DNA of 60,318 bases from Bacillus sp. MRMR6 (GCF_001940785.1 NZ_MSLS01000006.1:1-60318), one strand, 5' to 3'. Shown: positions 42,496-51,444, numbered from the stretch's first letter. Program-made: numbers and translations. Notes: generated by a model not told the origin, from the sequence alone.

Positions 42496-42540
42496 TGGTA
42501 GATTTTTGCTGAACTCTATTTTCAAAAAATAATAAACCAA

Positions 42541-42572
42541 AAACGAAGATGCTTTAACATCTTCGTTTTTTT
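42541..42572. terminator. Bidirectional terminator
   Basis: AAACGAAGATG and CATCTTCGTTT pair with a short loop and a T run between convergent genes. Confidence 0.8.
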
Positions 42573-42579
42573 CAATTTA

Positions 42580-45330
42580 TTAAATTGTTTCTACACCTTT
42601 CCCTGCTATGGTCATCCATTCAAATTGACGAAGTCTTACTTCGAACAGGGTCAAAGGATCGCGGAACATTTCAGGATTGGTATTCATCGTTTTTAGAATT
42701 TCTTTCTTTGTGGTAATCTCTGTACGAGCTTCATCTACTGCTTTATTAAGCTCCCCAAGCGGCTGCCTAAAGAACAAGGCAATATCCCGCTCTAAGGATT
42801 TCTCAAAGAGTTCAAATTGCTGGAAGAATTGCCGGATCACTTCCGCTGTTGTTTCAGAATAAGCCTCATTTTGGACAAATGATTTATATTTATTATAGAT
42901 TGGTGCTTTATTTTGCGATAACGCACCAAAAAGTTTACCTGCACTTTTCAGTAAAAATTGTGAAGGTGTATTTCGAAGTAAGATATTGACTTCACCTAAT
43001 TGAAAGCGACTTGTCATTCGGTCGGTATCACGGCGCCAATCATCGAGCACCTTAAAGTCACAACTTGGCTTTAACCGCTCTGCTCCATATAAGGTGTTGA
43101 AGCCTTCTGCCATCTCATTTAGGAAACCTTGACTTTCCACAAACTCCTCTTTAGAGTTTGCTATCCAATTCTCAAGTGAGGAAAAATACTTTGGCATTGC
43201 TTCATTCTCTAAATAATCTTGAATTCTTCGGTTCATCTCTAAGTTAAGTTCCAAATGAATGCTGGTGTAATTACTATCCTCCGTAATGAGTTCTGAGCAG
43301 TCCTGAAGCATCTTAGGTACGGCCATAGAAATGTCTCCCTGAATGGTTTCCTTGATTGATTGGTATGACCTAGTGATGGATCTTATTGTTTGTACCTCTG
43401 TATCCTTTAACTGATTCACAGCCCCATTTAACTTCATCAATAAATCTTCATTCCATCTAACAGACTCAATTAACTGATTTTCAACATCAATTCTTTTTTG
43501 CAGTAAGCTTGTAATCGTTGTTCGAATCAGATATAAAAGTTTGGCTAACCGTTTATCTGCGAGATTTCTCGTATTTTTTATTGAATGGACAAATTCCTTT
43601 AATTCAACTAATTGCTGCCCGCTTTCATACTGTGAGGAGAATGCAAATACTTTTGCATCCGGTAAATAGGTGTGGATCCGTGAACTAGTTTCATTAAATA
43701 TTCTAACTGCCTCCTGCTCATTGACAATCGTATCCATTTTATTCAGAAGAAAATGAACAGGAATATCCGGTGCTAATTCGTTAATAGTAGAAAGAGTCGA
43801 GCGTTCTTTATCCGTAAAAGGTGCATTTGCATCTAAAATAAACAGAATCGTATCAGCAACCTGAAGATACTGCAGTACTTCATAACGGTCATGGTGCGTC
43901 CCTTTTAATCCTGGAGTATCAATAAGTGCGATACTTTGCTCGTATAAAAATGGAATTGGCTGTTGAAATTCGAGAATAGAATCCAATGCGTTCCGCCGGC
44001 GATCCATCCGTTCTTGGAACTGTGTAAAATCTTCGAGTTGAATTGTCTCATGATCACTTATTTCATAGAAATTCTCATTTTCCGTGTCCTTGAAAACAAC
44101 AACAGACGATGTAGGGCAGTCCTGTACTTCTTCTCCGAGTATCGAATTTATAAAAGTAGACTTTCCGTTACCGCTTAAACCAGTAACCAATAGGTGATTT
44201 GTTTCAAAATTAGTTAACTGCTGAACCATCCATTTTAATCGGTTATTTTCTCCCATCTCTTGGTCTTTTGCCCAATGCAGAATACTTTCAAATAGATCTA
44301 AGCACTCTTCAAACTCATCCATGTTATGCTCTGTCTGGGCGAGGATATTTTCCGCCTCACTGACGATTGATAAACTAATACTAGCTGGAAAAAGCTCATT
44401 CCAGGATAAAACAGCAGCCGCTGCCAGCACTCTTTGCTTTGGTGAGGCCAAGCGAACCCAGTTTGTTAAAAGGTCTGGAATCACATTATCCAGCTTTTTT
44501 ATCAAGAAGGTGCCGTTTATTAATAAGAAATAGGTTTCTTTATGGAGAATGGATAATTCCGGAAAACTCCGATTACTGTTCATATCTAAATGTAATAGAA
44601 GATGATTAAGCTCATTTAACCAGGTAAAATAACCTTCTTCATTTTGGTAGCTATGCCATAGCGAAACGGATAGTTGTTCGAACTTGTTTTCATCAATCGT
44701 AAACAATTCATATAATGCCTGCGAGAAATAGTTGGGTGCTAAATGATTTGTGACACCTTTTTCTACATAATAATTGACTGTTTGATACCATTCTAGTGAT
44801 TCTGTCCGTTTTGCCTCATTTAAAGCCAAATCTATGGCATCATCCCAGGCTTCGTGCTCCTCAAAAAACTCCCGTCCCATGCTAGTAACATTTGGATAAT
44901 CCGGATTTGATAAGATTATTTTTTTGATCGTTGCAGTTGCCTCTGCTAGTTTGCCGCGCTTTATATAAAGAGAAAATAACTGCAATGCAATTTCCGTTTT
45001 TAACGTGAGATGATTAGTCTTAATTTCAAGATATAAATCCTCGGCGTTAGAGTATAGACCAGTTTCATAATATGCGTCTGCAATATTTTTCCTAGCCCAT
45101 GGCTCGAGTTCATTAGAAACATTTTCCCATTTAAAAATGGCCGTTTCATAATCCCTGTTATGAAAATATACTTCTCCTTGGGCAAAGCGAATCGATGAGA
45201 CGTTATGTTCGTCCTTATCCAGTTCCTCCTGATAGGCATCCCCAAGAACACGAACGGGATGAACCTGTTCGTAATCATTTATATAGTTCTGATAATACGT
45301 TTTATTAATTAATTGACTCTCTATTGTCAT
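42580..45330 (-). CDS. Large dynamin-family GTPase with TPR-like N-terminal half
   Basis: 916 residues. The first 300 or so are helical repeats of TPR type (FAQGEVYFHNRDYETAIFKW, IADAYYETGLYSNAEDLYLE). The GTPase follows: P-loop GLSGNGKSTFINSILG near residue 382, IALIDTPGLKG near 465, and LNKMDTI near 528. The C-terminal 350 residues are long helices, a likely stalk and membrane-contact region. The ATG at 45330 follows GGAGGGACAGAC; the frame is open to 45414. Bacterial dynamins remodel or protect membranes, some under phage or antibiotic stress. It is monocistronic, with no second dynamin gene beside it. Confidence 0.85.
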   Translation of the reverse strand: MTIESQLINKTYYQNYINDYEQVHPVRVLGDAYQEELDKDEHNVSSIRFAQGEVYFHNRDYETAIFKWENVSNELEPWARKNIADAYYETGLYSNAEDLYLEIKTNHLTLKTEIALQLFSLYIKRGKLAEATATIKKIILSNPDYPNVTSMGREFFEEHEAWDDAIDLALNEAKRTESLEWYQTVNYYVEKGVTNHLAPNYFSQALYELFTIDENKFEQLSVSLWHSYQNEEGYFTWLNELNHLLLHLDMNSNRSFPELSILHKETYFLLINGTFLIKKLDNVIPDLLTNWVRLASPKQRVLAAAAVLSWNELFPASISLSIVSEAENILAQTEHNMDEFEECLDLFESILHWAKDQEMGENNRLKWMVQQLTNFETNHLLVTGLSGNGKSTFINSILGEEVQDCPTSSVVVFKDTENENFYEISDHETIQLEDFTQFQERMDRRRNALDSILEFQQPIPFLYEQSIALIDTPGLKGTHHDRYEVLQYLQVADTILFILDANAPFTDKERSTLSTINELAPDIPVHFLLNKMDTIVNEQEAVRIFNETSSRIHTYLPDAKVFAFSSQYESGQQLVELKEFVHSIKNTRNLADKRLAKLLYLIRTTITSLLQKRIDVENQLIESVRWNEDLLMKLNGAVNQLKDTEVQTIRSITRSYQSIKETIQGDISMAVPKMLQDCSELITEDSNYTSIHLELNLEMNRRIQDYLENEAMPKYFSSLENWIANSKEEFVESQGFLNEMAEGFNTLYGAERLKPSCDFKVLDDWRRDTDRMTSRFQLGEVNILLRNTPSQFLLKSAGKLFGALSQNKAPIYNKYKSFVQNEAYSETTAEVIRQFFQQFELFEKSLERDIALFFRQPLGELNKAVDEARTEITTKKEILKTMNTNPEMFRDPLTLFEVRLRQFEWMTIAGKGVETI

Positions 45331-45611
45331 GTCTGTCCCTCCAGTTACCACCACTTCTATGTCATCATATGGAAAAGAGGCAGAATTATTCTTTATACCA
45401 TTCGAGCGGTGCACCCTTTTTAAGTCCTAATTATATGATTCTACCAAACCATTTTTGTAAGTAGATTTCAGAATTATTTCAATTTGAATACAAAACCCTA
45501 TCTTATTCGATAACATTAATTTATTCCCTTAAGTGCTAATGGGCTTTTGCCCACACTCTCCGCCATGATCCACATAGTCTATATAGTATTAAAAATAAAG
45601 GAGAGTTGCCC

Positions 45612-45896
45612 ATGTATCCTTATGGCTTTCAGCAAGTTTCATCCTCTCAATATGATTATACTCCATATGACCAATATCTAGTTCAAAACCACTTTGACCC
45701 TGATCGACAACCGCCACAGCTCGAGCGAAGAGTTAGTCAATTAGAAAGACAAAATCAACAACAGGAGAGACAAATTGACCAGCTTCAACGTGATGTTAAC
45801 CAGCTTCAACGACGCATACAGCGAATTAACCAGCGTCTTCGTCAAGTCGAAAGACGATTCAACTTTCCATTTACACCATATGATGGAGAATATTAA
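45612..45896 (+). CDS. Small coiled-coil protein, Gln/Arg-rich
   Basis: 94 residues. A Tyr/Gln-rich N-terminus (YPYGFQQVSSSQYDYTPYDQ) is followed by a heptad coiled coil (LERRVSQLERQNQQQERQID, QLQRRIQRINQRLRQVERRF) and a short aromatic tail. The ATG follows GGAGAGTTGCCC. The composition resembles small spore-coat or spore-surface proteins of Bacillus, but I do not recognise a family. It is monocistronic with a clear terminator. Confidence 0.7.
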   Translation: MYPYGFQQVSSSQYDYTPYDQYLVQNHFDPDRQPPQLERRVSQLERQNQQQERQIDQLQRDVNQLQRRIQRINQRLRQVERRFNFPFTPYDGEY

Positions 45897-45904
45897 CCCA
45901 TTCA

Positions 45905-45930
45905 AACCGAGCTGCCTAGCTCGGTTTTTT
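45905..45930 (+). terminator. Terminator of the coiled-coil gene
   Basis: AACCGAGC and GCTCGGTT pair around six bases, followed by a T run. Confidence 0.8.
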
Positions 45931-45969
45931 CTGTTTTAAGTTAGGTAATTTTACAGAGTATTAAAAATC

Positions 45970-46000
45970 TTGTCAGTGTTTCTGACACAATCACTGACAA
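45970..46000. promoter_or_regulatory. Nested palindromes before two small genes
   Basis: TTGTCAGTG at 45970-45978 and CACTGACAA at 45992-46000 are perfect inverted repeats. Between them a second match, CTGACA, also pairs with the left TGTCAG. Three copies of one hexamer in 31 bp suggest a repressor operator of unknown identity. It does not match the Fur box consensus. Confidence 0.4.
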
Positions 46001-46054
46001 ACTTAAAAAATTCAGATAACTTTTACAGTAAACCTACCAGAAAGGAAGATGGGA

Positions 46055-46198
46055 ATGTATAAGGCTAATGAGATTAAACTTGCAGAGAAAATCTTGCAAC
46101 TAGATAAGCAAAGAGACGCATTGTATGAGGAGTTAGCGAGAACACTTGGTCCGAGTGCGTTCGAGCTTTTAAGAATGATGCAAAATAGGGTCAGTTAA
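46055..46198 (+). CDS. 47-residue hypothetical protein
   Basis: The ATG at 46055 follows AAAGGAAGATGGGA. The product is a charged, helical peptide starting MYKANEIKLAEKILQLDKQR and ending FELLRMMQNRVS. No membrane segment or cysteine is present. It is followed 18 nt later by an FbpA-like gene with a strong ribosome site, so the two are likely co-transcribed. I do not recognise the family. Confidence 0.6.
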   Translation: MYKANEIKLAEKILQLDKQRDALYEELARTLGPSAFELLRMMQNRVS

Positions 46199-46216
46199 TT
46201 TAGGAGGGGAGTTAAA

Positions 46217-46384
46217 ATGGCAAATCAATTGCGAAAAGGGGTAGAAACACTTAAACTATTCTACATTAATAAATTATTAAATTCTGATAATTATAAAGTG
46301 TCCTACCATGAGTTGAACACACTTACCTTAAGCGAACTGGAAAATCTATATAGAAAGGTCTTCATTCCCAAAAAGAACAGCTAA
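46217..46384 (+). CDS. FbpA-like small basic protein
   Basis: 55 residues behind TAGGAGGGGAGTTAAA. The sequence (ANQLRKGVETLKLFYINKLL then LTLSELENLYRKVF) matches the pattern of the Fur-regulated basic protein FbpA family of Bacillus: a basic first helix with RKxVE, INKLL, and a C-terminal LTLxELENxY motif. In B. subtilis FbpA acts with the small RNA FsrA in iron sparing. No clear Fur box is seen upstream here, so iron control is uncertain. Confidence 0.72.
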   Translation: MANQLRKGVETLKLFYINKLLNSDNYKVSYHELNTLTLSELENLYRKVFIPKKNS

Positions 46385-46435
46385 CAACTTCAACTATTTT
46401 TCTTCCCTATAATCTAATTAGACTAACCATATCAA

Positions 46436-46452
46436 TGTAAGTAAAACTAACA
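46436..46452. promoter_or_regulatory. GlnR/TnrA box before tnrA
   Basis: TGTAAGTAAAACTAACA fits the TGTNA-N7-TNACA dyad of GlnR and TnrA, ending 48 bp before the tnrA start. It suggests autoregulation or cross-regulation by nitrogen status. Confidence 0.7.
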
Positions 46453-46500
46453 TATATTAATATATCAAACAATCACGATAGAGTGTGGTGAAAACAAACA

Positions 46501-46836
46501 ATGGGAACAGATTCTTATAAAGACAAAAAGGTTATTACAATTGGGATTGTTAGAGATTTAACAGGTCTTTCAGAGCGTCAAATCCGCTATTATGAAGAAC
46601 GCAAATTGATTTTCCCCGAGCGCTCAGCTGGAGGGAGCAGAAAATACTCCTTTTTAGATGTTGAATTACTGGTTGAAATTGCCAACAAAATTGAAGACGG
46701 TGTTCAAACACATGAAATTAGAAAAGAAATGCTTAAAGCACAAAAGAAAGAAAATCAGGGTGAGGTTCGCAGAAAAATGATTCAAGGACAATTGAATGCT
46801 CAGTTTGGTTTACGCAAAGGCCCAGCTTCTAAATAG
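46501..46836 (+). CDS. tnrA: Nitrogen regulator TnrA (MerR family)
   Basis: 111 residues. [20 protein letters not shown] and [18 protein letters not shown] match TnrA/GlnR of Bacillus closely, with the MerR winged helix. The C-terminus ([12 protein letters not shown]) fits the TnrA type, which binds feedback-inhibited glutamine synthetase. It activates or represses nitrogen genes under nitrogen limitation. The ribosome site is weak (GGTGAAAACAAACA). The next gene is amtB, a classical TnrA target, with two boxes in its leader. GlnR is a close paralogue, but length and tail favour TnrA. Confidence 0.88.
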   Translation: MGTDSYKDKKVITIGIVRDLTGLSERQIRYYEERKLIFPERSAGGSRKYSFLDVELLVEIANKIEDGVQTHEIRKEMLKAQKKENQGEVRRKMIQGQLNAQFGLRKGPASK

Positions 46837-46947
46837 TTTGGGTCTTTTTTTATGCCATAAAAACAGTACCTCTGTCACTTATTCCCCTTTCTTCCCGCAT
46901 CCCTTATCAAATCAGATTCCAATATTTACAACTCACCTCAAAAACCG

Positions 46948-47030
46948 TGTTAGGAAACCTTACAAACTTGTAGAAATGGCCTTTAATCCATGTAAAAATA
47001 CAAATACACCAAATGTTAAGAAAACTAACA
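46948..47030. promoter_or_regulatory. Two GlnR/TnrA boxes in the amtB control region
   Basis: TGTTAGGAAACCTTACA at 46948-46964 and TGTTAAGAAAACTAACA at 47014-47030 both match the GlnR/TnrA dyad, with centres 66 bp apart. The distal site is suitably placed to activate a promoter starting near 47005; the proximal one would lie at or after the start site and could repress. Confidence 0.75.
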
Positions 47031-47051
47031 TAATTTCAAGGGGGAGAAAAA

Positions 47052-48350
47052 ATGGATACTACATTCTTAATGAACAGTCTATGGGTAATGGTTTCTTCTG
47101 TACTGGTTATTTTAATGATCGGCGGCTTCATACTTCTAGAGACCGGGTCTACACGAATGAAAAATGCCGGACATATTGCAGGTAAAACCATACTTACTTT
47201 TGGTATTGGATCAATTGTGTTTTGGGCGGTTGGTTACGGACTTATTTTCGGAGCTGGTAATTCAATCATTGGACTTTCGGACTTTTTCTATTCTGGTTAT
47301 GACGTTGAAGGCTTAGGACTTTCTGGGGCAGTATTCTTTTTATTCCAATTAGCTTTCGCAGGAATTTCACTTACCATCGCATTTGGCGGTTTCGCTGAAA
47401 GAGCAAAGCTTGGAGCATATCTTGTTTTTGCAGTTTTATTCTCAGTAATCGTATATCCGCCAATCGCTCACTGGATTTGGGGCGGCGGCTGGTTAGCAGA
47501 GCATGGAAAGCAGGACTTCGCTGGTTCTACAGTGGTACACTTAACAGGTGCAATGGCTGCATTTGCTGCTACACTAATCTTAAAGCCACGAATTGGAAAA
47601 TATAATAAAGATGGCTCAGCAAATAATTTAGCGGGTCACAACCAAGTATTTACAGCACTAAGTGTTTTATTATTATGGGTAGGATGGTTTGGATTTAACG
47701 CCGGCAGTACAGTATCAGTTGACGGAGCATTCTTTGGGTTTGTAGCAGTTAATACAAATCTTGCTGCTGGAGCTGGTGTCATTGCAGCAATGATTATCTC
47801 TTGGATAGTGTTAGGGAAAGCAGATGTACCAATGATGTTAAACGGAGCTTTAGCAGGGTTGGTTGCAATCACAGCTTCTTGTGCCTTTGTTGATACTTGG
47901 GCAGCAGTATTAATTGGTTTTATCGCTGGAATTCTAGTATTCTATAGCATTCGATTCTTTGAGAGCAAGAAGATTGACGATCCAATTGCAGCTCTTTCTG
48001 TACACGGTGCAGCCGGGGTTTGGGGAACTTTATCAACCGGTCTTTTTGCAACACCAGAATTAGCTGCTGTTGGTCAGCCTGGATTATTCTACGGCGGCGG
48101 CTTACACCAGTTAGGAGTTCAAGCTTTAGGAGTAGTTGTTTGTGGAGCTTTTGCCTTCGTTGTCTCCTATATCCTATTGACAATCATGAAAGCCGTTATG
48201 AATGGTTTACGAGTAACAGAAGAAGAAGAAATTATTGGTTTAGACATGAGTGAACATGGCAGTTATGGTTACCCTGAAATGGTTAAGGCAGAACATAAAG
48301 GGATGACCTCTGAGGCAATAATGTCTGCAAAGCCTAATCTTAATTCTTAA
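47052..48350 (+). CDS. amtB: Ammonium transporter AmtB (NrgA)
   Basis: 432 residues with eleven membrane helices. Typical Amt segments are present: GGFILLETGSTRMKNAGHIA, FQLAFAGISLTIAFGGFAER, HLTGAMAAFAATLIL and GHNQVFTALSVLLLWVGWFGFN, with the two conserved pore histidines. The ATG follows AAGGGGGAGAAAAA. Two GlnR/TnrA boxes precede it. The usual partner glnK (nrgB) does not follow; instead a hairpin and a nucleotidyltransferase gene do. Confidence 0.94.
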   Translation: MDTTFLMNSLWVMVSSVLVILMIGGFILLETGSTRMKNAGHIAGKTILTFGIGSIVFWAVGYGLIFGAGNSIIGLSDFFYSGYDVEGLGLSGAVFFLFQLAFAGISLTIAFGGFAERAKLGAYLVFAVLFSVIVYPPIAHWIWGGGWLAEHGKQDFAGSTVVHLTGAMAAFAATLILKPRIGKYNKDGSANNLAGHNQVFTALSVLLLWVGWFGFNAGSTVSVDGAFFGFVAVNTNLAAGAGVIAAMIISWIVLGKADVPMMLNGALAGLVAITASCAFVDTWAAVLIGFIAGILVFYSIRFFESKKIDDPIAALSVHGAAGVWGTLSTGLFATPELAAVGQPGLFYGGGLHQLGVQALGVVVCGAFAFVVSYILLTIMKAVMNGLRVTEEEEIIGLDMSEHGSYGYPEMVKAEHKGMTSEAIMSAKPNLNS

Positions 48351-48366
48351 GTTTCATCATGAAAGA

Positions 48367-48414
48367 GCGGCCTCCCATCTTCTTAAAACCACAGGAGATG
48401 GAACCGCATTTTTT
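48367..48414 (+). terminator. Terminator or attenuator after amtB
   Basis: GCGG with CCATCT pairs with AGATGG and CCGC (small internal loops), followed by ATTTTTT. The next gene starts 24 nt later with no promoter seen, so read-through probably feeds it. Confidence 0.6.
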
Positions 48415-48437
48415 AACGAAAAGGAGGAAAGACAGAC

Positions 48438-49412
48438 ATGGATGCTGATGGTTTTAGTAAGATTCGTCAATATAGAGACCAGCATATTCAAGCTGCAGCT
48501 TTAGATCACTTTTCGTTAAATCATTTCCATGATGGTATTATCAATCAGACTTTAGAGTTATCTATCAAGAAAACGATTGAACAATATGGCCCTATTCCCT
48601 GCCCTTTTTCTTTTTTTGTGATGGGCAGTGCCGGTCGTTTTGAACAATCAGTTTGGAGCGATCAGGACCACGGTATTATCTATCAAGAGCAGAACGATGA
48701 GGCAAAGAGCTACTTTTTGGCATTAGGGAAGACAATATCAAATGGTTTATACCAAACAGGCTATGACTATTGTGACGGAGGAGTCATGGCAAGTAACACA
48801 TTATGGTGTAAATCCACACTAGAATGGCAGAGTCAACTAGCCAATTGGCTTCAGGTTTCCTCTTGGGAATCAATTCGTCATTTACTGATTTTTATTGATG
48901 GGCGTTCTGTTTACGGACAATCACATCTGATCGAACAATTAAGAACCTTTGTCTACCGATCGATTGACAAAGCTCACCTTTTAAGAAAGATTTTCAGCAA
49001 TACATTGTATGTAAAGAAAGGTATTGGCGTATTTGGCCAGATATTAACAGAAACACATGGCCAGCATACAGGTACTATAAATCTAAAAGAAATAGCTTTT
49101 TTCCCTTATGTAAATGCGATACGCCTATTAGCTATAAAAGGGGGAATTAGTAAGACCCCCACCCTATCAAGGCTCGATGCTCTTCCAAACGATTGGATTA
49201 CCAGCGAGGAAAAGCAGATTATCCAGCGTCATTTTCTACAGCTATTAACATACCGATTATCATTGGCAGAACATCCTGACTATGAAACGGGTCATTATTT
49301 ACCTATTAAGCTTCTTACAAAAGAACAAAAAAATGAATTGAAAGAAATTCTTAAACAAGGAACTACTTTATATCGTTTTGTTAGACAATTAGTAGAAAAG
49401 GAGGAAGAATGA
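48438..49412 (+). CDS. DUF294-type nucleotidyltransferase (GlnD-like catalytic domain)
   Basis: 324 residues. The nucleotidyltransferase signature FFVMGSAGRFEQSVWSDQDH near residue 60 has the GS and DxD metal-binding elements, as in the DUF294 domain related to GlnD uridylyltransferase. A helical substrate-binding half follows (IRHLLIFIDGRSVYGQ to YRFVRQLVEKEEE). No CBS or cyclic-nucleotide domain is attached, unlike many proteobacterial relatives. The ATG follows AAAAGGAGGAAAGACAGAC. It overlaps the exonuclease gene by 4 nt. Substrate unknown; nitrogen-linked by its place behind amtB. Confidence 0.82.
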   Translation: MDADGFSKIRQYRDQHIQAAALDHFSLNHFHDGIINQTLELSIKKTIEQYGPIPCPFSFFVMGSAGRFEQSVWSDQDHGIIYQEQNDEAKSYFLALGKTISNGLYQTGYDYCDGGVMASNTLWCKSTLEWQSQLANWLQVSSWESIRHLLIFIDGRSVYGQSHLIEQLRTFVYRSIDKAHLLRKIFSNTLYVKKGIGVFGQILTETHGQHTGTINLKEIAFFPYVNAIRLLAIKGGISKTPTLSRLDALPNDWITSEEKQIIQRHFLQLLTYRLSLAEHPDYETGHYLPIKLLTKEQKNELKEILKQGTTLYRFVRQLVEKEEE

Positions 49413-50146
49413 TGGGAATGAATGATATGCTGCAATTTTTCAGACAAATGTCTGGTAAACTCGGTTCGAATGTATACGCCGGTGTCCAAGGGAAAAACAA
49501 CCTTCAAAATGTTTCCTTTTTAAGACAGCTCCAAAAAGAGATGAAAGAGAATAACAGCCTTGAAGTACCCCTTCAAGAATTAAATGTAGTTGTATTTGAT
49601 TTAGAAACCACCGGCTTCTATCCTGAAAAAGGCGATCGTATTATATCTATCGGAGCCATTAAAATGACAGGCCATGAAATGAAAGAGCACGAAACCTTCT
49701 ATTCACTCGTACAATCAAATCTTCCTCTATCTGATGAAATAACAACACTAACAAACATTGATGAAAGAGATTTAATAGATGCACCTCCTCCTTCAGAGGT
49801 GTTAATGCAATTCTTTCAGTTTGTAAATTGTCATGTCCTTGTTGCCCATCACGCAAAACACGAACAATCCTTTATGCAAAAGATGACTTGGGATCTCCTG
49901 CGTACAAGATTTGAACATCGGATTATTGATACATCATTCTTAACACGTCTTTTAAACCCTTCAGTAAAATCGATGCCTCTAGAAGCAGTTTGCCATGATT
50001 GTGGCATAGAAATAATTAATCGTCATCATGCTCTAGGTGATGCAATCCTAACAGGGCATATTTGGAGCTATCATTTAATTCAGGCCCAAACAATGGGATT
50101 TAGAAATCTTCGGGAAGTCTATGAGTACATCGCTGCCTTAAAATAA
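49409..50146 (+). CDS. DnaQ-like 3'-5' exonuclease (DEDDh)
   Basis: 245 residues. Exo I is VVFDLETTGFYPEKGDRIIS, Exo II includes HVLVAHHAKHEQSFMQ, and Exo III is NRHHALGDAILTGH with the catalytic His and Asp, so it is a complete DEDDh exonuclease of the PolC-epsilon type. About 60 N-terminal residues precede the domain. The ATG overlaps the stop of the nucleotidyltransferase gene as ATGATG, behind AAAAGGAGGAAGA. Its pairing with a DUF294 enzyme recurs in proteobacterial acetate-transporter operons. Its nucleic acid substrate is unknown. Confidence 0.87.
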   Translation: MMGMNDMLQFFRQMSGKLGSNVYAGVQGKNNLQNVSFLRQLQKEMKENNSLEVPLQELNVVVFDLETTGFYPEKGDRIISIGAIKMTGHEMKEHETFYSLVQSNLPLSDEITTLTNIDERDLIDAPPPSEVLMQFFQFVNCHVLVAHHAKHEQSFMQKMTWDLLRTRFEHRIIDTSFLTRLLNPSVKSMPLEAVCHDCGIEIINRHHALGDAILTGHIWSYHLIQAQTMGFRNLREVYEYIAALK

Positions 50147-50315
50147 AATACTATTACAATAGGAATATCCAGATACTATCCTTTTTACTAACCATCATTT
50201 TTTGACCTTTTTAGACCTTTCACCCCCACGTTTTACCCCTTTTCAATCCAAAAATCAATTAATAGAAAAAATTTTTTCACTATTTTTTTTCCCCTTAACC
50301 TTGTTACATCAATAA

Positions 50316-50329
50316 TGAAAACGCTATCA
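50316..50329. promoter_or_regulatory. Perfect cre site upstream of the ilvE promoter
   Basis: TGAAAACGCTATCA matches the CcpA consensus TGWAANCGNTNWCA at all positions, centred about 78 bp before the predicted start of transcription. In B. subtilis CcpA activates ilv-leu from an upstream cre site, and this location fits activation. Confidence 0.75.
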
Positions 50330-50347
50330 ACTTTACTGATTAGTTTG

Positions 50348-50362
50348 AATTGTCAGATTTTT
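50348..50362. promoter_or_regulatory. CodY-box-like sequence before ilvE
   Basis: AATTGTCAGATTTTT resembles the CodY box AATTTTCWGAAAATT with four mismatches and lies just upstream of the -35 box. CodY repression of ilv genes is usual in Bacillus, but the match is weak. Confidence 0.4.
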
Positions 50363-50365
50363 ATA

Positions 50366-50394
50366 TTGACCAAGATTTAGATTGGTTGTATGAT
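50366..50394 (+). promoter_or_regulatory. SigA-type promoter of ilvE-ilvD
   Basis: TTGACC at 50366-50371 and TATGAT at 50389-50394 are 17 bp apart, placing the start near 50401. Confidence 0.65.
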
Positions 50395-50535
50395 TACTGA
50401 AAATATAAAATGTATTAAAGAATCTGATTAGTAAATAATCTGCATCATTACTTTATCATCAGAATGTTGCAGGGCTGGTCTTCTTTAAAGCAAATTAATC
50501 AGTTAGAGCTTTTTTCACTAAAAGGAGTGGTTAGG

Positions 50536-51444
50536 TTGGGAAGTCAGTGGATATTCCTTGACGGTAATTTCGTCAAGAAAGAGGATGCTGTTGTATCGGT
50601 TTTTGATCATGGCTTTTTATATGGCGATGGAGTTTTTGAAGGCATTCGTGTTTATAGCGGAAACGTATTTCGACTCGACGCTCATTTAAAAAGACTATTT
50701 GAATCAGCACAATCCATTATGCTGAAGATTCCATACACACAGGAGGAAATGACGCAGCTAATCGTCGAAACGATTAGAAAAAATCAGCTAGAAAGCGCCT
50801 ATATACGTGTCGTTGTTTCACGTGGTAAAGGGAATCTCGGACTAGACCCTTCCTCCTGCCCAAAGCCAAGCGTCATTATCATTGCTGAACAATTAGCCCT
50901 TTATCCTAAGGAGTTTTACGCTCGTGGCATAAAAGTAGCTTCTGTTGCTAGCAGAAGAAATCGCCCGGATGTACTTAGCCCTCAGGTTAAATCGTTAAAT
51001 TATTTAAATAATATTCTCGTGAAACTCGAAGCCAATCAGGCTGGTGTGGAAGAAGCATTAATGCTGAATGACCAAGGCTATGTAACAGAAGGCTCAGCTG
51101 ACAATATCTTTATTGTAAAAAACAATGTAATTTACACTCCTCCTGTCTACCTTGGAGCACTCGAAGGGATTACTCGCAATGCCATTATAGATGTTGCTAG
51201 AGCAAAGGGTTTTGAGGTCCGTGAAACACCATTCACTAGACATGATGTATATGTAGCAGATGAAGTTTTCTTAACTGGAACCGCTGTTGAGGTCATCGCT
51301 GTTATTGAAGTAGACAGCCGCGTAATCAGTGGAGGTATACCAGGAGAGGTAACCAACCAATTATTAGAAGAATTCAGACAAATCGTTACAACAGATGGGG
51401 TTGCTTGTTACCCTACAGAAACAAATCATGCAGTAGTTAGTTAG
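50536..51444 (+). CDS. ilvE: Branched-chain amino acid aminotransferase
   Basis: 302 residues from a TTG at 50536, eight bases after AAAGGAG; the frame continues 72 nt upstream without a ribosome site. It is a PLP fold-type IV enzyme: [19 protein letters not shown] at the N-terminus, the Schiff-base lysine in [16 protein letters not shown], and [12 protein letters not shown] with [10 protein letters not shown] binding the cofactor. It catalyses the last step of isoleucine, valine and leucine synthesis. The length fits the IlvE type of the B. cereus group and not the longer YwaA/YbgE type. It is 10 nt from ilvD. Confidence 0.92.
   Translation: MGSQWIFLDGNFVKKEDAVVSVFDHGFLYGDGVFEGIRVYSGNVFRLDAHLKRLFESAQSIMLKIPYTQEEMTQLIVETIRKNQLESAYIRVVVSRGKGNLGLDPSSCPKPSVIIIAEQLALYPKEFYARGIKVASVASRRNRPDVLSPQVKSLNYLNNILVKLEANQAGVEEALMLNDQGYVTEGSADNIFIVKNNVIYTPPVYLGALEGITRNAIIDVARAKGFEVRETPFTRHDVYVADEVFLTGTAVEVIAVIEVDSRVISGGIPGEVTNQLLEEFRQIVTTDGVACYPTETNHAVVS

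Larger units (their letters stand above)
50147..50535. other. Control region upstream of ilvE
   Basis: This gap holds no gene. It contains the cre site, CodY-like box and promoter listed separately, and T-rich sequence after the exonuclease gene without a convincing terminator hairpin. Confidence 0.6.

Noticed and set aside
46217..46384. Random open frame
   Set aside because: TAGGAGGGGAG lies at proper distance and the peptide carries the FbpA-type motifs, so I kept it as a gene.
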